Source of the DNA: CAVSDF01 sp963726715
GTDB taxonomy: Bacteria; Bacteroidota; Rhodothermia; Rhodothermales; BA12
Assembly: GCA_963726715.1 (NCBI GenBank)
Contig: CAVSDF010000006.1
Location: forward strand, 310,001-374,000
Reading direction: 5' to 3'
Length of the DNA: 64,000 bases
Below, in pieces: positions 25,573 to 35,118 of this stretch (the first letter of the stretch is position 1; every line of letters starts with the position of its first letter). The notes beneath the pieces are model-generated. The model did no database searches. It saw only the letters and a program-made list of their open reading frames with translations, and was not told the origin of the DNA. Position numbers and translations under genes: made by a program.

Positions 25573-28052
25573 TCAGCGCAGGACGACGACGGTGCGGGTG
25601 CGCGCGATGCCGTCGGCGTCGAGGCGCACGATGTACGCGCCCGGCGCGAGGCCCGACGCGAAGGCGATCTCGTGAGTGCCGTCCGCGCGGTCGCCATCGA
25701 CGAGCGTGGAGACGAGGCGCCCGAGCACGTCGTAGACGCTCAGGCGGACGCGCGCGGGCCGGTCGAGCACGTACCGCACCGTCGCGCCCTCGCGGACCGG
25801 GTTGGGCACGCGCAGCGACAGCGCCGATGCCGTCTCCTCGCCCTCGGCGGCGACGCCCGTGCCGAGGTCGTACGCGTACACCTCGCCCGCTCCACCCGCC
25901 GCGCCCGGCGCCCCGACGAGGAGCCGCGCGCCGTCGATGGCGACGCTGGTGCCGAACGAGATGCCGCCGCGCGCGCCGCCGTCGAGGGTGCGGTCGAGCG
26001 TCCACGTGCCGGGGGTGTTCGTGGGCCGGAAGACGAGCACCTGCCCCGGCGCCTGGTTCGATGAGGGAACGCCGATGGCGATCCGGCCCGCGCCGAGCGC
26101 CGGGCGCTTCGACAGGACAGAGCCCGGAATCGGAATCGGCACCTCAGCCGTCCATCCGCTCCCACGCCGGACGTACACGTACAGGCGGTCGAACCCCACG
26201 ACGGCGACCGTGTCGCGGCTTCGCGCGACGCCGCTGCCGAATCGTAGGGGAAACAAGCCGTCGGCAGTCGAGGCGCTCAGTCGCGTGTCGATCTGCCACA
26301 CGCCTGCGGGGTCACGGCTGTACAGAGACACCTGCGTGACGACCTGCCCCGACGTGCTTCCGCTGAACAGAGGCGCACCCACGGCAAGGAAGGTGCCCGA
26401 GGCGTCGAGCGCGACGCTGTGCCCGAACCGCTCGCCCTGCGCGCCGGGCGTCGGCACGTGCGTCAGCGTGGCCGTCTGCGCGCACGGGCCGCCCGCACTG
26501 CACGTGACCACGCGGACCTCGCCCACCTGCGTGCTCGTCGTGATGACGCCGACGGCGACGGTGCGCCGCCGACGTCGAGCGAGGCCACGCCCTGCGTCGA
26601 GGCCACGGTCGCCTCGAACAGCGGCGACGGCGATGCGTCGCCGTGAACCTCGACGTGCCGGCTGCTGCCGAGGGCGAAGATCCCGTCGCCGACTGCGACG
26701 TGCTGCCCTGTCTGACGCAGGGCTGCGGGTCCCGTGATCAGGCGCGCCTCCGACGGCGGGGCGAGCACGACGGCGGCGCCGCGGCGGTCCTCGTACATCG
26801 CCGGTGCCGTGGCATCGGCGCCCGGCAGTCCGACGATGATCCGTCCGGCGTGCGCGTCGAGCGCGGCGCCGGCCTGTGTGCCCCTCGAGAACGGACGCTC
26901 CAGGCCCGGCGCGCGAAGCGTGTCTGTGCGCGCGCCGTCGTCGGCGCGGGCGAGCACCTGGCCTTCGATCCAGTTGCCGAAGAAGGTGTGCGTGAGCGTT
27001 CCCGAGACGTGGGAGCTGCTCGACGCGAACGGTCGCGTTATGAGCGTCTGCTCGCGGCGGATCGCCCACCCGCCGTCGGCCCGCTCGAACCGCACGAGGT
27101 GCATCCCACGGCTGTTGCGCCCGAGCGCGACGATCAGGCTGTCGCTTCCGCTGAGCGTCCGGGAGTAGGCGATGCCCTCGCCGGCGAGCGTGTCGGCCAG
27201 GACAGTGGCGAGGACGCCGTCGCGGTAGACATGCCACCCGCGCGACGAACTGACGACGAGATCCGGCCCGGCGAAGGCGACACCGCCGAGGATGGATCCC
27301 CCGGTCGGTGTTTCGATGGGCGCGCCCTGGACCCAGCCCGAGGCGTCGCGGCGGAACACGTACGCACGTCCGCGCGGGTTCAGTGGGGACGTTGTGCAGG
27401 GCGCTCCGACCGCGATCTGGTCGCCGCGCGCGGCGACGCTCCAGCCGAAGCAGATGCCGTCGGTCTGGGAATCGTTGGCGTTGGGCGGAATGCCGGAGAC
27501 GAGATGGGCCTCCTGGCGCCACGCGCCCGACGCCTCGCGCGCGAAGACGACGGCCGCGTCGTACTCGCCCCGGTTGGAGAACAGCCCGGTCTGCCCGACG
27601 ACGATCCGGTCGCCCGCGAGGGCGATGCTGACGCCGAACTGGGCGTACTGTGTCCGCTCGGACGGCTCAAGGCGCGCAGTCTGCGTCCATCCGCTGGCGC
27701 TGCGCTCGAACACGAAGGCCACCCCGCGCCCCTCGTCGGCTCCGGGAGCGCCGACGACGAGGCGGGTGCCCGAGAAGGCAAGCCCCCCGGCGCGCGTCCC
27801 CACCAGAATGCCGGGCGCCATCTCCAGCCGCGCATCGAGCGCCCACACGCCGCCGACGGTGCGGAAGACGTAGACCGCGTTGTCCCGGAAGTCGGTGGTG
27901 GCGAGGTAGGTGCCGGAGGCCGCAACGGCGAGGCCAAGCCCCGTCGAGACGGCCTCGGGGCGCGTGCCCGGGATCGGGATCGGCGTCTGGGCGAGGAGCG
28001 GGGCGGGGGAGGCGAGCAGGGCGAGGCCTGCGAGGCGGAGCCAGTGACGCAT
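25573..28052 (-). CDS. FG-GAP repeat protein with T9SS sorting domain, one frameshift
   Basis: About 826 residues. The ATG at 28052 gives a signal peptide (MRHWLRLAGLALLASPAPLL). The body is a run of about ten FG-GAP/beta-propeller-like units of the form G.....D....VG.P.....G.V..., for example LAGDRIVVGQTGLF and VAFSGTRLVVGAPGAD. The C-terminus (VPNPVREGATVRYVLDRPAR ... YDVLGRLVSTLVDG ... ARTRTVVVLR) is a type A sorting domain of the Por/type IX secretion system, so it is exported and released or anchored at the cell surface. One frame change occurs near 26565; restoring one base gives LDVGGDTVAVGV. Confidence 0.8.
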
Positions 28053-28167
28053 GGCGTGGAGGCGCTTGGAGAACGAATGCGGGATGATACCCACATCACG
28101 TAGGGACACCGAGCGGTTCGCTCCGCGTAAATCGCCCGCTCGCCGTCCTTGCGCAATCCTTCATCCG

Positions 28168-29846
28168 TCAGCGCGCGAGCACGACTGTCGAGAAGGGTGG
28201 GAGGACGAGCGTGCCGCCCTCGATCGTCACGCCATCGCCGTTTCGGTAGACGACGCGCGTGAAGGGCACGAGCGCGGGCGACAGGTCCGCCGTGATGGCG
28301 CCGCCGGAGACGTTGTGGACGACGAGGAGCGTCTGACCCGCGGCGGTGCGGAGGAACGACAGCACGCCGTCGGCATCGCCCGCGCGCACGGCGAGCGGTG
28401 CGGGTTCGATCTCGCCTCCGGAGAGCGCCGGGTGGGCAGCGCGGAGCGCGGCGAGGCGGCGGTAGTGGGTGAGGAGCGAGCCGGGGTCGATGTTCTGCTC
28501 GGCGACGGTCGGCGTGGTGCCGGCGCGGGCGTCGCGCGGGTCGACCCAGCGCGTCGTCTGCGCGTGGCGCGGGCCGCCGGGCACGTCCCAGAGGAGCGGT
28601 TCGCGGATGTGCTCGTCGGGCTTGCGGCCCGGCATGCCGATCTCCTCGCCATAGTAGACGAACGGCGCGCCGGGGAGCGTGAGGAGCATCGCGGCGGCGA
28701 GGCGCATCTTCGCCGCGTCGTCGCCGAGGAGGCTCGCCACGCGCGGTCTGGTCGTGGTTGGTCAGGAACGTCGCGTCGACGTAGGCCGGGTTGGCGCGGG
28801 CGAAGGCGGCGCGCGTGGCGGTGAGGCGCCCGGCGAGATCGGCCGCGCGGCCCGTCGCGGCGGCGCGCATGACGGACCCGGCGAGGTCGAAGTTGAAGAG
28901 CGACGGCAGGCCCGCGAGGTACGGCGCGGCCACCTCCGGGCGGTCCCAGACCTCGCCGACGAGGTAAACGTCGGGACGGGTGACGCGGAGGCTGTCGCGG
29001 AAGTCGCGCCAGAAGGCGTGCGAGTCGGCGGCGCGGTCGTCGGGGTAGATGTGCTTGGCCGCGTCGAGGCGGAATCCATCGACGCCGACGTCGTCGAGCC
29101 AGAAGCGGGCGGCGGCGAGGATGCGGCGGCGCACCTCGGGATGGTCGAAGTTCAGGTCGGGCATGTGGGGGCCGAAGACGCCGTAGTAGCGCTGCGCCGT
29201 CGCCCGGCGCCTGCCGGGCGTCGCGGTGCCACGGCATCCGCGTGCCGGTGTCGGCGGTGGCGGCGCGGAAGCGGGCACGAACGGCGGCGGAGTCCTCCCA
29301 GACGTAGAAATCGCGCATCGGGCCGTGCGCGTCCGCCGCCGCCTCGACGAACCACGGGTGCTCGCGCGAGGTGTGGTTGACGACGAGGTCGAGGACGACG
29401 GCGATGCCGCGGCGGTGGGCCTCGCGCACCATCTCGCGCGCGTCGTCGAGCGTGCCGTACTCGGGGTCGACGGCGGTGTAGTCGGTCACGTCGTACTTGT
29501 GGTACGAGGGCGAGGGCGAGATCGGCATGAGCCAGATCGCGGTGGCGCCGAGGCTCGCCACGTGGTCGAGGTTGCGGGTCACGCCGCGCAGGTCGCCGAT
29601 GCCGTCGCCGTCGGTGTCGGCGAAGGCGCGCACGAAGATCTCGTAGGCGACGCCGCGCGCGGGCCACGCCATCGGACGGGTCAGAACGTCGGGTGGAGCG
29701 GTCGCGCGGACCGCGACTCCCACCGGCGCTGGCGCCGACGGGCGCGTCGCGGCGCAGCCGGAAACCGCGACGAGGACGGCGGCCAAGGAGGCAGCCCGAG
29801 TGGCGACGAGGGCGAGGCCGGGACGGCGGCGTGCGAAACGGGGCAT
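28168..29846 (-). CDS. GH13 alpha-amylase-family lipoprotein, two frameshifts
   Basis: With two inserted bases removed (near 29195 and 28744) this is a 558-residue enzyme. [10 protein letters not shown]...VAVSGC is a lipoprotein signal. The GH13 regions are in order: [32 protein letters not shown] (Asp nucleophile), LVGEVWD (Glu acid/base) and FLTNHDQTR (third Asp). [21 protein letters not shown] is the loop shared by oligo-1,6-glucosidase and amylase subfamilies. It probably hydrolyses alpha-1,4-glucans at the cell envelope. The breaks hit outside the catalytic motifs and look like consensus errors. Confidence 0.85.
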
Positions 29847-30013
29847 CGGGAGGGCGGTCGGGCGGGGACGTACGCCGCGACCGGGGCGCCGGGTTGCGCC
29901 GGGGCGACGAGCACCGCCGCCCGTCTTCGGTCCTCTCACAATCCTTCGTCCGCCCGTGGACCGGCGCCCGCGCGCGGCGCGTACATCGCCGCCTCCACAC
30001 CTGCCCGATTCCG

Positions 30014-31618
30014 ATGTCCGAGCCGATGCCCGACGCTGCCTCTGGCGATGCCGCCTCCAGCGATGCCGCCCGCCCCGCGCTTCGCCTGACCAACACGCTC
30101 ACGCGGCGCGTCGAGGCGCTCGTGCCCTCGGAGACCGGCGCCGACGGGCGGCCGAACCTGCGCTTCTACTCGTGCGGCCCGACGGTCTACTCGTACGCCC
30201 ACATCGGCAACTTCCGCACGTTCCTGACCGCCGACCTCGTCGTGCGCCTCGCCGACGGCGCTCGGCTGGCGCGTCTCCTACGTCTCCAACATCACCGACG
30301 TCGGCCACCTCACCAACGACGACATCGCCGACGCCGACGGGCGCCGACAAGATGCAGCGGGCGCTGCGAGTCGAAGGAGGGCGAGCGCTTCGCCACCGTC
30401 TACGACCTCGCGCGCCACTACGCCCGCGCGCTCGAAGACGACTGGCGCCTCCTCGGAATGCGCGAGCCCGACGTGCGCCCGCGCGCCACCGAGCACGTCA
30501 CCGAGCAGATCGAGGCCGTCGAACGGCTCCTCGAATCGGGCCACGCCTACGCGACCGAGCAGGGCGTCTACTTCGCCGTCACCTCGTTTCCGCGCTACGG
30601 CGAACTCTCCGGCAACACCCTCGACCGCGGGCTGATGGAGGCCGTCCGCGACGTCGTCGTCGACCCCGGCAAGCGCGACCCGCGCGACTTCGCCCTCTGG
30701 AAGCGCGACGACGCGCACCTGATGCAGTGGTTCGCGCCCTTCGGGAAGGGATTTCCCGGCTGGCACATCGAGTGCTCGGTGATGGCGCGCAAGTACCTCG
30801 GCGACACGCTCGACCTGCACGCGGGCGGCGAGGACCTGATCTTCCCGCACCACGAGTGCGAGATCGCGCAGAGCGAGGCGCTCACCGGCAAACCCTTCGC
30901 GCGGCACTGGATCCACACGCGGTTTCTGATGGTCGAGGGCGAGAAGATGTCGAAGTCGAAGGGCAACTTCTACACCGTCCGCGACCTCACGCAGGCCACG
31001 CCCGCCGCCGCCGCGCTCGGCTTCGACGGAGGCGTCGATCCGCTCGCCTTGCGGTTGCGCGCTCATCTCCGGCAGCTACGGCAGCGCCCTCAACTTCACC
31101 CGCAAGCACCTCCACGACAGCGCCCGCGCCGTCTCCCGGCTGCGCGAGGTGCTGCGCCTGGCGCGTCTGGCCGCCGACGCCGACGCTGCCCGGCCCGGAC
31201 GCCCTCGCCGCGCCGCTCGCGGGCGTGTCCGACCGCGTCCTCGCGGCCCTCTGCGACGACCTGAACACGCCCGTCGCCCTCGCCGCGACGCTCGACGGCG
31301 TCCGCGCGGTCCACACCGAGGCGTCCGCCGGACTCAGCGGCGCGAGCGCCCGCAGCGCCCTCGCGTGGCTCGCCCGCACGAACGACCTGCTCGGGCATCG
31401 TCGAGCGCGACGCCGACGGCGACGAGACCGCCGCGCCCCCCGCCGGTCTGCCGCCCGAGGCCCTCGCCCTCGCCGCCGCCCGCAAAGCCGCCCGCGCCGC
31501 CCGCGACTTCGCCGAATCCGACCGCCTCCGCGACGCCATCGCCGCCCTCGGCGTCACCCTCCGCGACACCCCCGCCGGGCAAGAGCTTCGGTTCGGGGAC
31601 GTGGTGGAGGTGGTGTGA
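30014..31618 (+). CDS. cysS: Cysteinyl-tRNA synthetase, six +1 frameshifts in the sequence
   Basis: The ATG at 30014 begins [10 protein letters not shown] and the class I synthetase follows: [20 protein letters not shown] (HIGH-type motif and zinc Cys), [10 protein letters not shown] and [13 protein letters not shown] (zinc ligands), and [10 protein letters not shown] (KMSKS). Six single extra bases lie near 30260, 30340, 30366, 31058, 31195 and 31394. Removing all six leaves 1599 nt, 533 codons, ending in FGDVVEVV and a TGA at 31616-31618. It charges tRNA-Cys in the cytoplasm and is normally essential, so the breaks are most likely sequence errors. Confidence 0.88.
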
Positions 31619-31628
31619 CGGAGCGGGC

Positions 31629-31715
31629 TGTCGTTGCGATGCGCGAAGCGACGTGGCAATCCGGTTCGACAGCGCTCTGAACGGCGAGCGTGCCACGCTC
31701 TGCTCGCAATGACAG
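31629..31715. repeat. MITE-like inverted repeat (CTGTCATTGCGA ends)
   Basis: The end CTGTCGTTGCGA pairs with TCGCAATGACAG at the other end with one mismatch; GTGGCAATCC lies inside. It is related to 2531-2627 and placed directly after cysS, where its folded form could serve as a terminator. Confidence 0.65.
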
Positions 31716-31754
31716 GGCGTGTTTCTGGACAGATACCTCGACTCCTTCCCCAAG

Positions 31755-32222
31755 ATGACGCCTGACGATCCCTTCGACCTCGCCCGCTTCGTCCTCGGCC
31801 AGTCCGGGGACATCGACGACGCGCTCGCGGAGCTTCGCGCCGGGCGCAAGCGGACGCACTGGATGTGGTTCGTCTTCCCGCAGATGCGCGGCCTCGGCCG
31901 CAGCGACACGGCGCGGCGCTACGGCATCTCCGGCGCCGATGAGGCCCGCGCCTACCTCGATCACCCCGTTCTCGGACCGCGCCTCGTCGCCTGCGCGGAG
32001 GCGGTCCTGGCGCACGCCGGAACGTCTGCGACGGTGATCTTCGGCGACCTCGACGCCCTCAAGCTCCAGTCGTCGATGACGCTCTTCGCCGCCGTCTCGC
32101 CGCCGGAATCGGTGTTCGAGCGCGTGCTCGCGGCCTTCTTCGGCGGCGCCCGCGACGCGTGGACGCCGGTTCTGCTCGCCCGCGGCGGCAATGCAGGGGC
32201 GGGCGGCGAGCGTGGCGGATGA
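31755..32222 (+). CDS. DUF1810 family protein
   Basis: A 155-residue protein. I place the start at the ATG at 31755, since the family starts with the segment DPFDLARFVLGQSGDIDDAL; the 12 residues upstream to 31719 derive from repeat-flanking DNA. GRKRTHWMWFVFPQMRGLGR (residues about 29-48) is the family hallmark, followed by YGISGADEARAYL and MTLFAAVSP. DUF1810 proteins are calpastatin-like small cytoplasmic proteins of unknown function (about 140 residues), found across bacteria. Confidence 0.85.
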   Translation: MTPDDPFDLARFVLGQSGDIDDALAELRAGRKRTHWMWFVFPQMRGLGRSDTARRYGISGADEARAYLDHPVLGPRLVACAEAVLAHAGTSATVIFGDLDALKLQSSMTLFAAVSPPESVFERVLAAFFGGARDAWTPVLLARGGNAGAGGERGG

Positions 32223-32272
32223 CCTGAAGATCCGCCCCGGACTCGGCGGCGAAAGAGCGGGCGGAAGGCGCC

Positions 32273-32279
32273 TATGTTG
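32273..32279 (+). promoter_or_regulatory. TAnnTTG promoter box
   Basis: TATGTTG, 28 nt ahead of the ATG at 32308, at the distance expected for a Bacteroidota-type -7 element (TAnnTTTG). No clear -33 TTG is visible. Confidence 0.4.
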
Positions 32280-32307
32280 CGTCCGTCCTCCACTCCCGCC
32301 GTCCCCG

Positions 32308-33372
32308 ATGCGCCGCCTCGTCGCCCTCGCTGCCTTCCTGTTCGTCACCGCCGCCGCCGATGCGCAGCCCGGCGTGACGCGCCCCTCGGAGCCGCAGCGC
32401 GAGCGGCTCGCGGCGACCGGATTCGAACGCGTCGGCTACCGCTGGGGCGATGGCGCCGGGCCGGACTCGTCGCTCCGCCGCGCCTCGACGCTCACCACGC
32501 GCGGCGGCGTGGCCGTCACGCGGACGCTCGTCTACCCGCCGGTCGATGCCGACGAGGACGCGGCGGTGATGCGGACGATCCGCGTCGAACGCAGCGGGCG
32601 CGTCCTCGCCACCTGGACCGATGAGGTGACGGGCGCGTGGATCGAGGGCTACGATGTGCTGAGCGGCGACCTCGACGGCGACGGCGCGGGCGAGATCGTC
32701 GTCGTCGAGCACGTCGGCACCGGCAACGGGCTGGGCGTGGCGACATGGGAGGTCTTCGTCGTCCCCGAAACCGGCATTCCAGACGGCGGGCCGATGCGGA
32801 TGCTCGTCTCCGACTACGGCCCGACGGGCCTCGTGCAGCGCGTCGCGCCGGGCGGGCGCGGGCTGCGGCTCGTCGCGTCGTCGTGGGACGACGGGACGGA
32901 GGCGGGGCGCGGCCCAGGTCGAGGTCCAGGCCTCTACTACACCGCACGCTTCTACCGCTACGACGGCGGCGCCCTCGTGCCCGACGGCCCGATCCGCCAG
33001 CGCCGCTACCTGAATTCCTTCCAGCGACTCCGCGGACGCGAATACGAGGCCGGACGCTACGCCCCCGACCGCTGGCTCACGCGCGGCGTGCGGACGATGA
33101 CGAGCGAGCCGTCGATTCCGGCGCGTCCGCCCGAGGGCCGCGAGCGCGTCACCGCCGGTCCGTTCGAGGCGTTCGGCGGCTACCAGATCGCCGGGCGCGA
33201 GGCGACGGCGGCGACGCTCGGCGATGAGGCCACGCGGCGCTTCTTCCCGGTCGGCTACGCGCCGCTCGGCCAGCCCCGAACATGGCCCGCCGGGCAGGCG
33301 GCATGGCTGGAGACGCTTCCCAATCCATACCCCGAAAGCGAGCCAGCGCGCGTGCTGTGGCTGTCGCGGTGA
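32308..33372 (+). CDS. Secreted protein of unknown function with calcium-like loop
   Basis: A 354-residue protein with a signal peptide (MRRLVALAAFLFVTAAADAQ). A single loop DLDGDGAGEIVVVEH (about residues 119-133) resembles the DxDxDG calcium loops of FG-GAP/VCBS repeats, and the surrounding strands suggest one beta-rich domain. GRGPGRGPGLYYTARFYRYD lies near residue 205. The gene at 33482 has the same architecture, so the two are probably paralogues. A TAnnTTG box at 32273 probably drives it. Confidence 0.7.
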   Translation: MRRLVALAAFLFVTAAADAQPGVTRPSEPQRERLAATGFERVGYRWGDGAGPDSSLRRASTLTTRGGVAVTRTLVYPPVDADEDAAVMRTIRVERSGRVLATWTDEVTGAWIEGYDVLSGDLDGDGAGEIVVVEHVGTGNGLGVATWEVFVVPETGIPDGGPMRMLVSDYGPTGLVQRVAPGGRGLRLVASSWDDGTEAGRGPGRGPGLYYTARFYRYDGGALVPDGPIRQRRYLNSFQRLRGREYEAGRYAPDRWLTRGVRTMTSEPSIPARPPEGRERVTAGPFEAFGGYQIAGREATAATLGDEATRRFFPVGYAPLGQPRTWPAGQAAWLETLPNPYPESEPARVLWLSR

Positions 33373-33434
33373 CGGTGGATGCGGTGCGGGGATGGGTACG
33401 GTGGGGATGGGGCGGACGGAGGCGGGGCAGGGCA

Positions 33435-33454
33435 GGGCGGGTTTAAACCCGCCC
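33435..33454. repeat. 20-bp perfect palindrome around TTTAAA
   Basis: GGGCGGGTTTAAACCCGCCC, followed by CCTACAC and a T run (GTTTTTT). It lies between the two paralogous secreted-protein genes and could terminate the first. Similar palindromes are common dispersed repeats in other bacteria. Confidence 0.65.
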
Positions 33455-33481
33455 CTACACAGGTTTTTTCCAAACATCACG

Positions 33482-34338
33482 ATGCATCGTTTCGCTCTCG
33501 TTCTCCTCCTCGGGCTGGCCGCGTGCCGCACCCCGGACCCGTCCGATGCACCGGCGCCCGACACGGCGGCGGTCGTCCTCACCGGAGCCGAGCGGCTGCG
33601 CGTGCTCGGGGCGACGGTCGGCGAGGCCGATTCGGTCGTCGCGGCGGTCGCCGATGGGGCGGCGGCGCGCGGGCGGATGGCGACGTGGATCGGGCCGGAT
33701 TCGCTCGGGCGCTCGCCCGTGCAGTGCCTCCGCTTCCCCGACGGCGCCGACCTGTGCCGCACCGTCGTCCTCCCCGATTCGTCCGACGCGGAGGGAGATC
33801 CGGTGCTGCGCTTCGTGCTCCGCGTCGGCGGCGACGTGCGGACGGTCTGGGACACCGACTGGCCGATGTCGAGCGGGATGCGCGGCTTCGAGGCCGTTCG
33901 CGGCGACCTCGACGGCGACGGCGCGCCCGACCTCGCGCTCCTGCAGCACGCCTCGTCGGGGATGGGGATGGGCGTCGAGGGATGGTCGGTCATGGCCGGT
34001 CCGGAGTCTGCCGATGCGCCGACGGCCTCGCTCTGGGCCGAGGACGCGGGCGAGGGCACGCTCACGATGGGCGCCGACGGGCACATGCGCCTCTTGCAGA
34101 CCGCGTGGGCGGAGTCGTCGAGGCCGAGGGCGGCCACAAGGTCTTCGCCGGGCGCACGCTCCGCTACGACGGCGGACGGTTCGCGCCCGAGGGTCCGGCG
34201 CGGGCGCGGCGCTACACGTTCGCCTTCGAGCGCGAACGCGGGCGCGGCATGAGCGCGGACGTCCCCCCGACCGCGTCGTGGCTCGCGCGCGACACCGCGC
34301 CGTTCGCCGACACCTCGGCGTTTTCGTTCGGCGATTGA
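33482..34338 (+). CDS. Lipoprotein paralogous to the preceding gene, one frameshift
   Basis: The ATG at 33482 starts MHRFALVLLLGLAACRTPD, a lipoprotein signal with lipobox LAAC. The body contains VRGDLDGDGAPDLALLQH (about residues 140-157), matching the calcium-like loop of the gene at 32308. After one missing G in the GGG at 34107 the frame continues as GGVVEAEGGHKVFAGRTLRY and ends TSAFSFGD; total 285 residues. It is probably envelope-anchored; function unknown. The pair looks like a duplication in which one copy is secreted and the other lipidated. Confidence 0.65.
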
Positions 34339-34441
34339 TTCGGCAATCATCGGGCCTGGGGGCGGATGCGCGGGGCGCGTGGGGGGCGGAACGCGCGCGG
34401 CGGCGGGGCCGTGCGATGCACCGATCCGACACCCCGACCCC

Positions 34442-35055
34442 ATGACACTCCGCAGCACCTCCGTCCACGACGGCTCGCCCATCGACCCCGCCTTTGCCAT
34501 GGGCGCGCCCGATGGCTTCGCCGCCAACCGCAGCCCGCACCTCGCCTGGGACGACGTGCCCGGCGGCACGCGCTCGTTCGCCGTCTTCTGCATCGACCCC
34601 GACGCGCCCGCCTCGCGCGAGGGCGTCGGCGTCGAGGGCATGACCGTGGCTGCCGACCGTCCGCGCGCCGACTTCGTCCACTGGGTGCTCTTCGACATCC
34701 CCGCCGACGTGCGCGAGATCGCCGAGGGCGCCGACAGCGACGGCATCACCGCGCGCGGCAAGTCCGCCGACGGCGCACCGGTCGGCACGCGCGGTGAGAA
34801 CAGCTACACCGGGTGGTTCGAGGGCGACGCCGACGATGGCGGGCGCGTACCACGGCTACGACGGCCCGTATCCGCCCTTCAACGACGCGCGCGTGCACCG
34901 CTACGTCTTCACCGTCGTCGCCCTCGACACCGACACGCTCGGCCTCGCCGCCGGGCGCCTCGCGCGAGGCCGTCGACGCGGCCATTGACGGCCACGACCT
35001 CGCCCGCGCCTCGATCACCGGCACGTACACGCTGAACCCGGACCTGCGGGGGTGA
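34442..35055 (+). CDS. YbhB/YbcL-type PEBP family protein, two frameshifts
   Basis: With one base removed at each of two GGGCGC runs (34841 and 34953) the product is 203 residues. PEBP hallmarks are present: DPDAPASREGVGVEG, DFVHWVLFDIPADV, GENSYTGWFEGD, HGYDGPYPPFND and HRYVFTVVALD. Bacterial members (Raf-kinase-inhibitor-like) bind small anionic ligands; the cellular role is uncertain. There is no signal peptide, so it is cytoplasmic. Confidence 0.85.
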
Positions 35056-35085
35056 TGGCCCGGTCAAGCCCCTCGTCGACGACAT

Positions 35086-35116
35086 CGTCGTCTGTCGTCC
35101 ATCGTCCGTCGTCCGC
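35086..35116. repeat. CGTCCGTCGTC short repeat between convergent genes
   Basis: The imperfect tandem run CGTCGTCTGTCGTCC then ATCGTCCGTCGTCC fills the 63-bp space between the PEBP gene and the M24 peptidase gene, which converge here. Confidence 0.6.
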
Positions 35117-35118
35117 AA

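Noticed and set aside
30014..31618. Programmed +1 frameshifting in cysS
   Set aside because: Six shifts with no shared slippery codon-stop context in an essential enzyme are implausible; a consensus error with a shared local base context explains them better.
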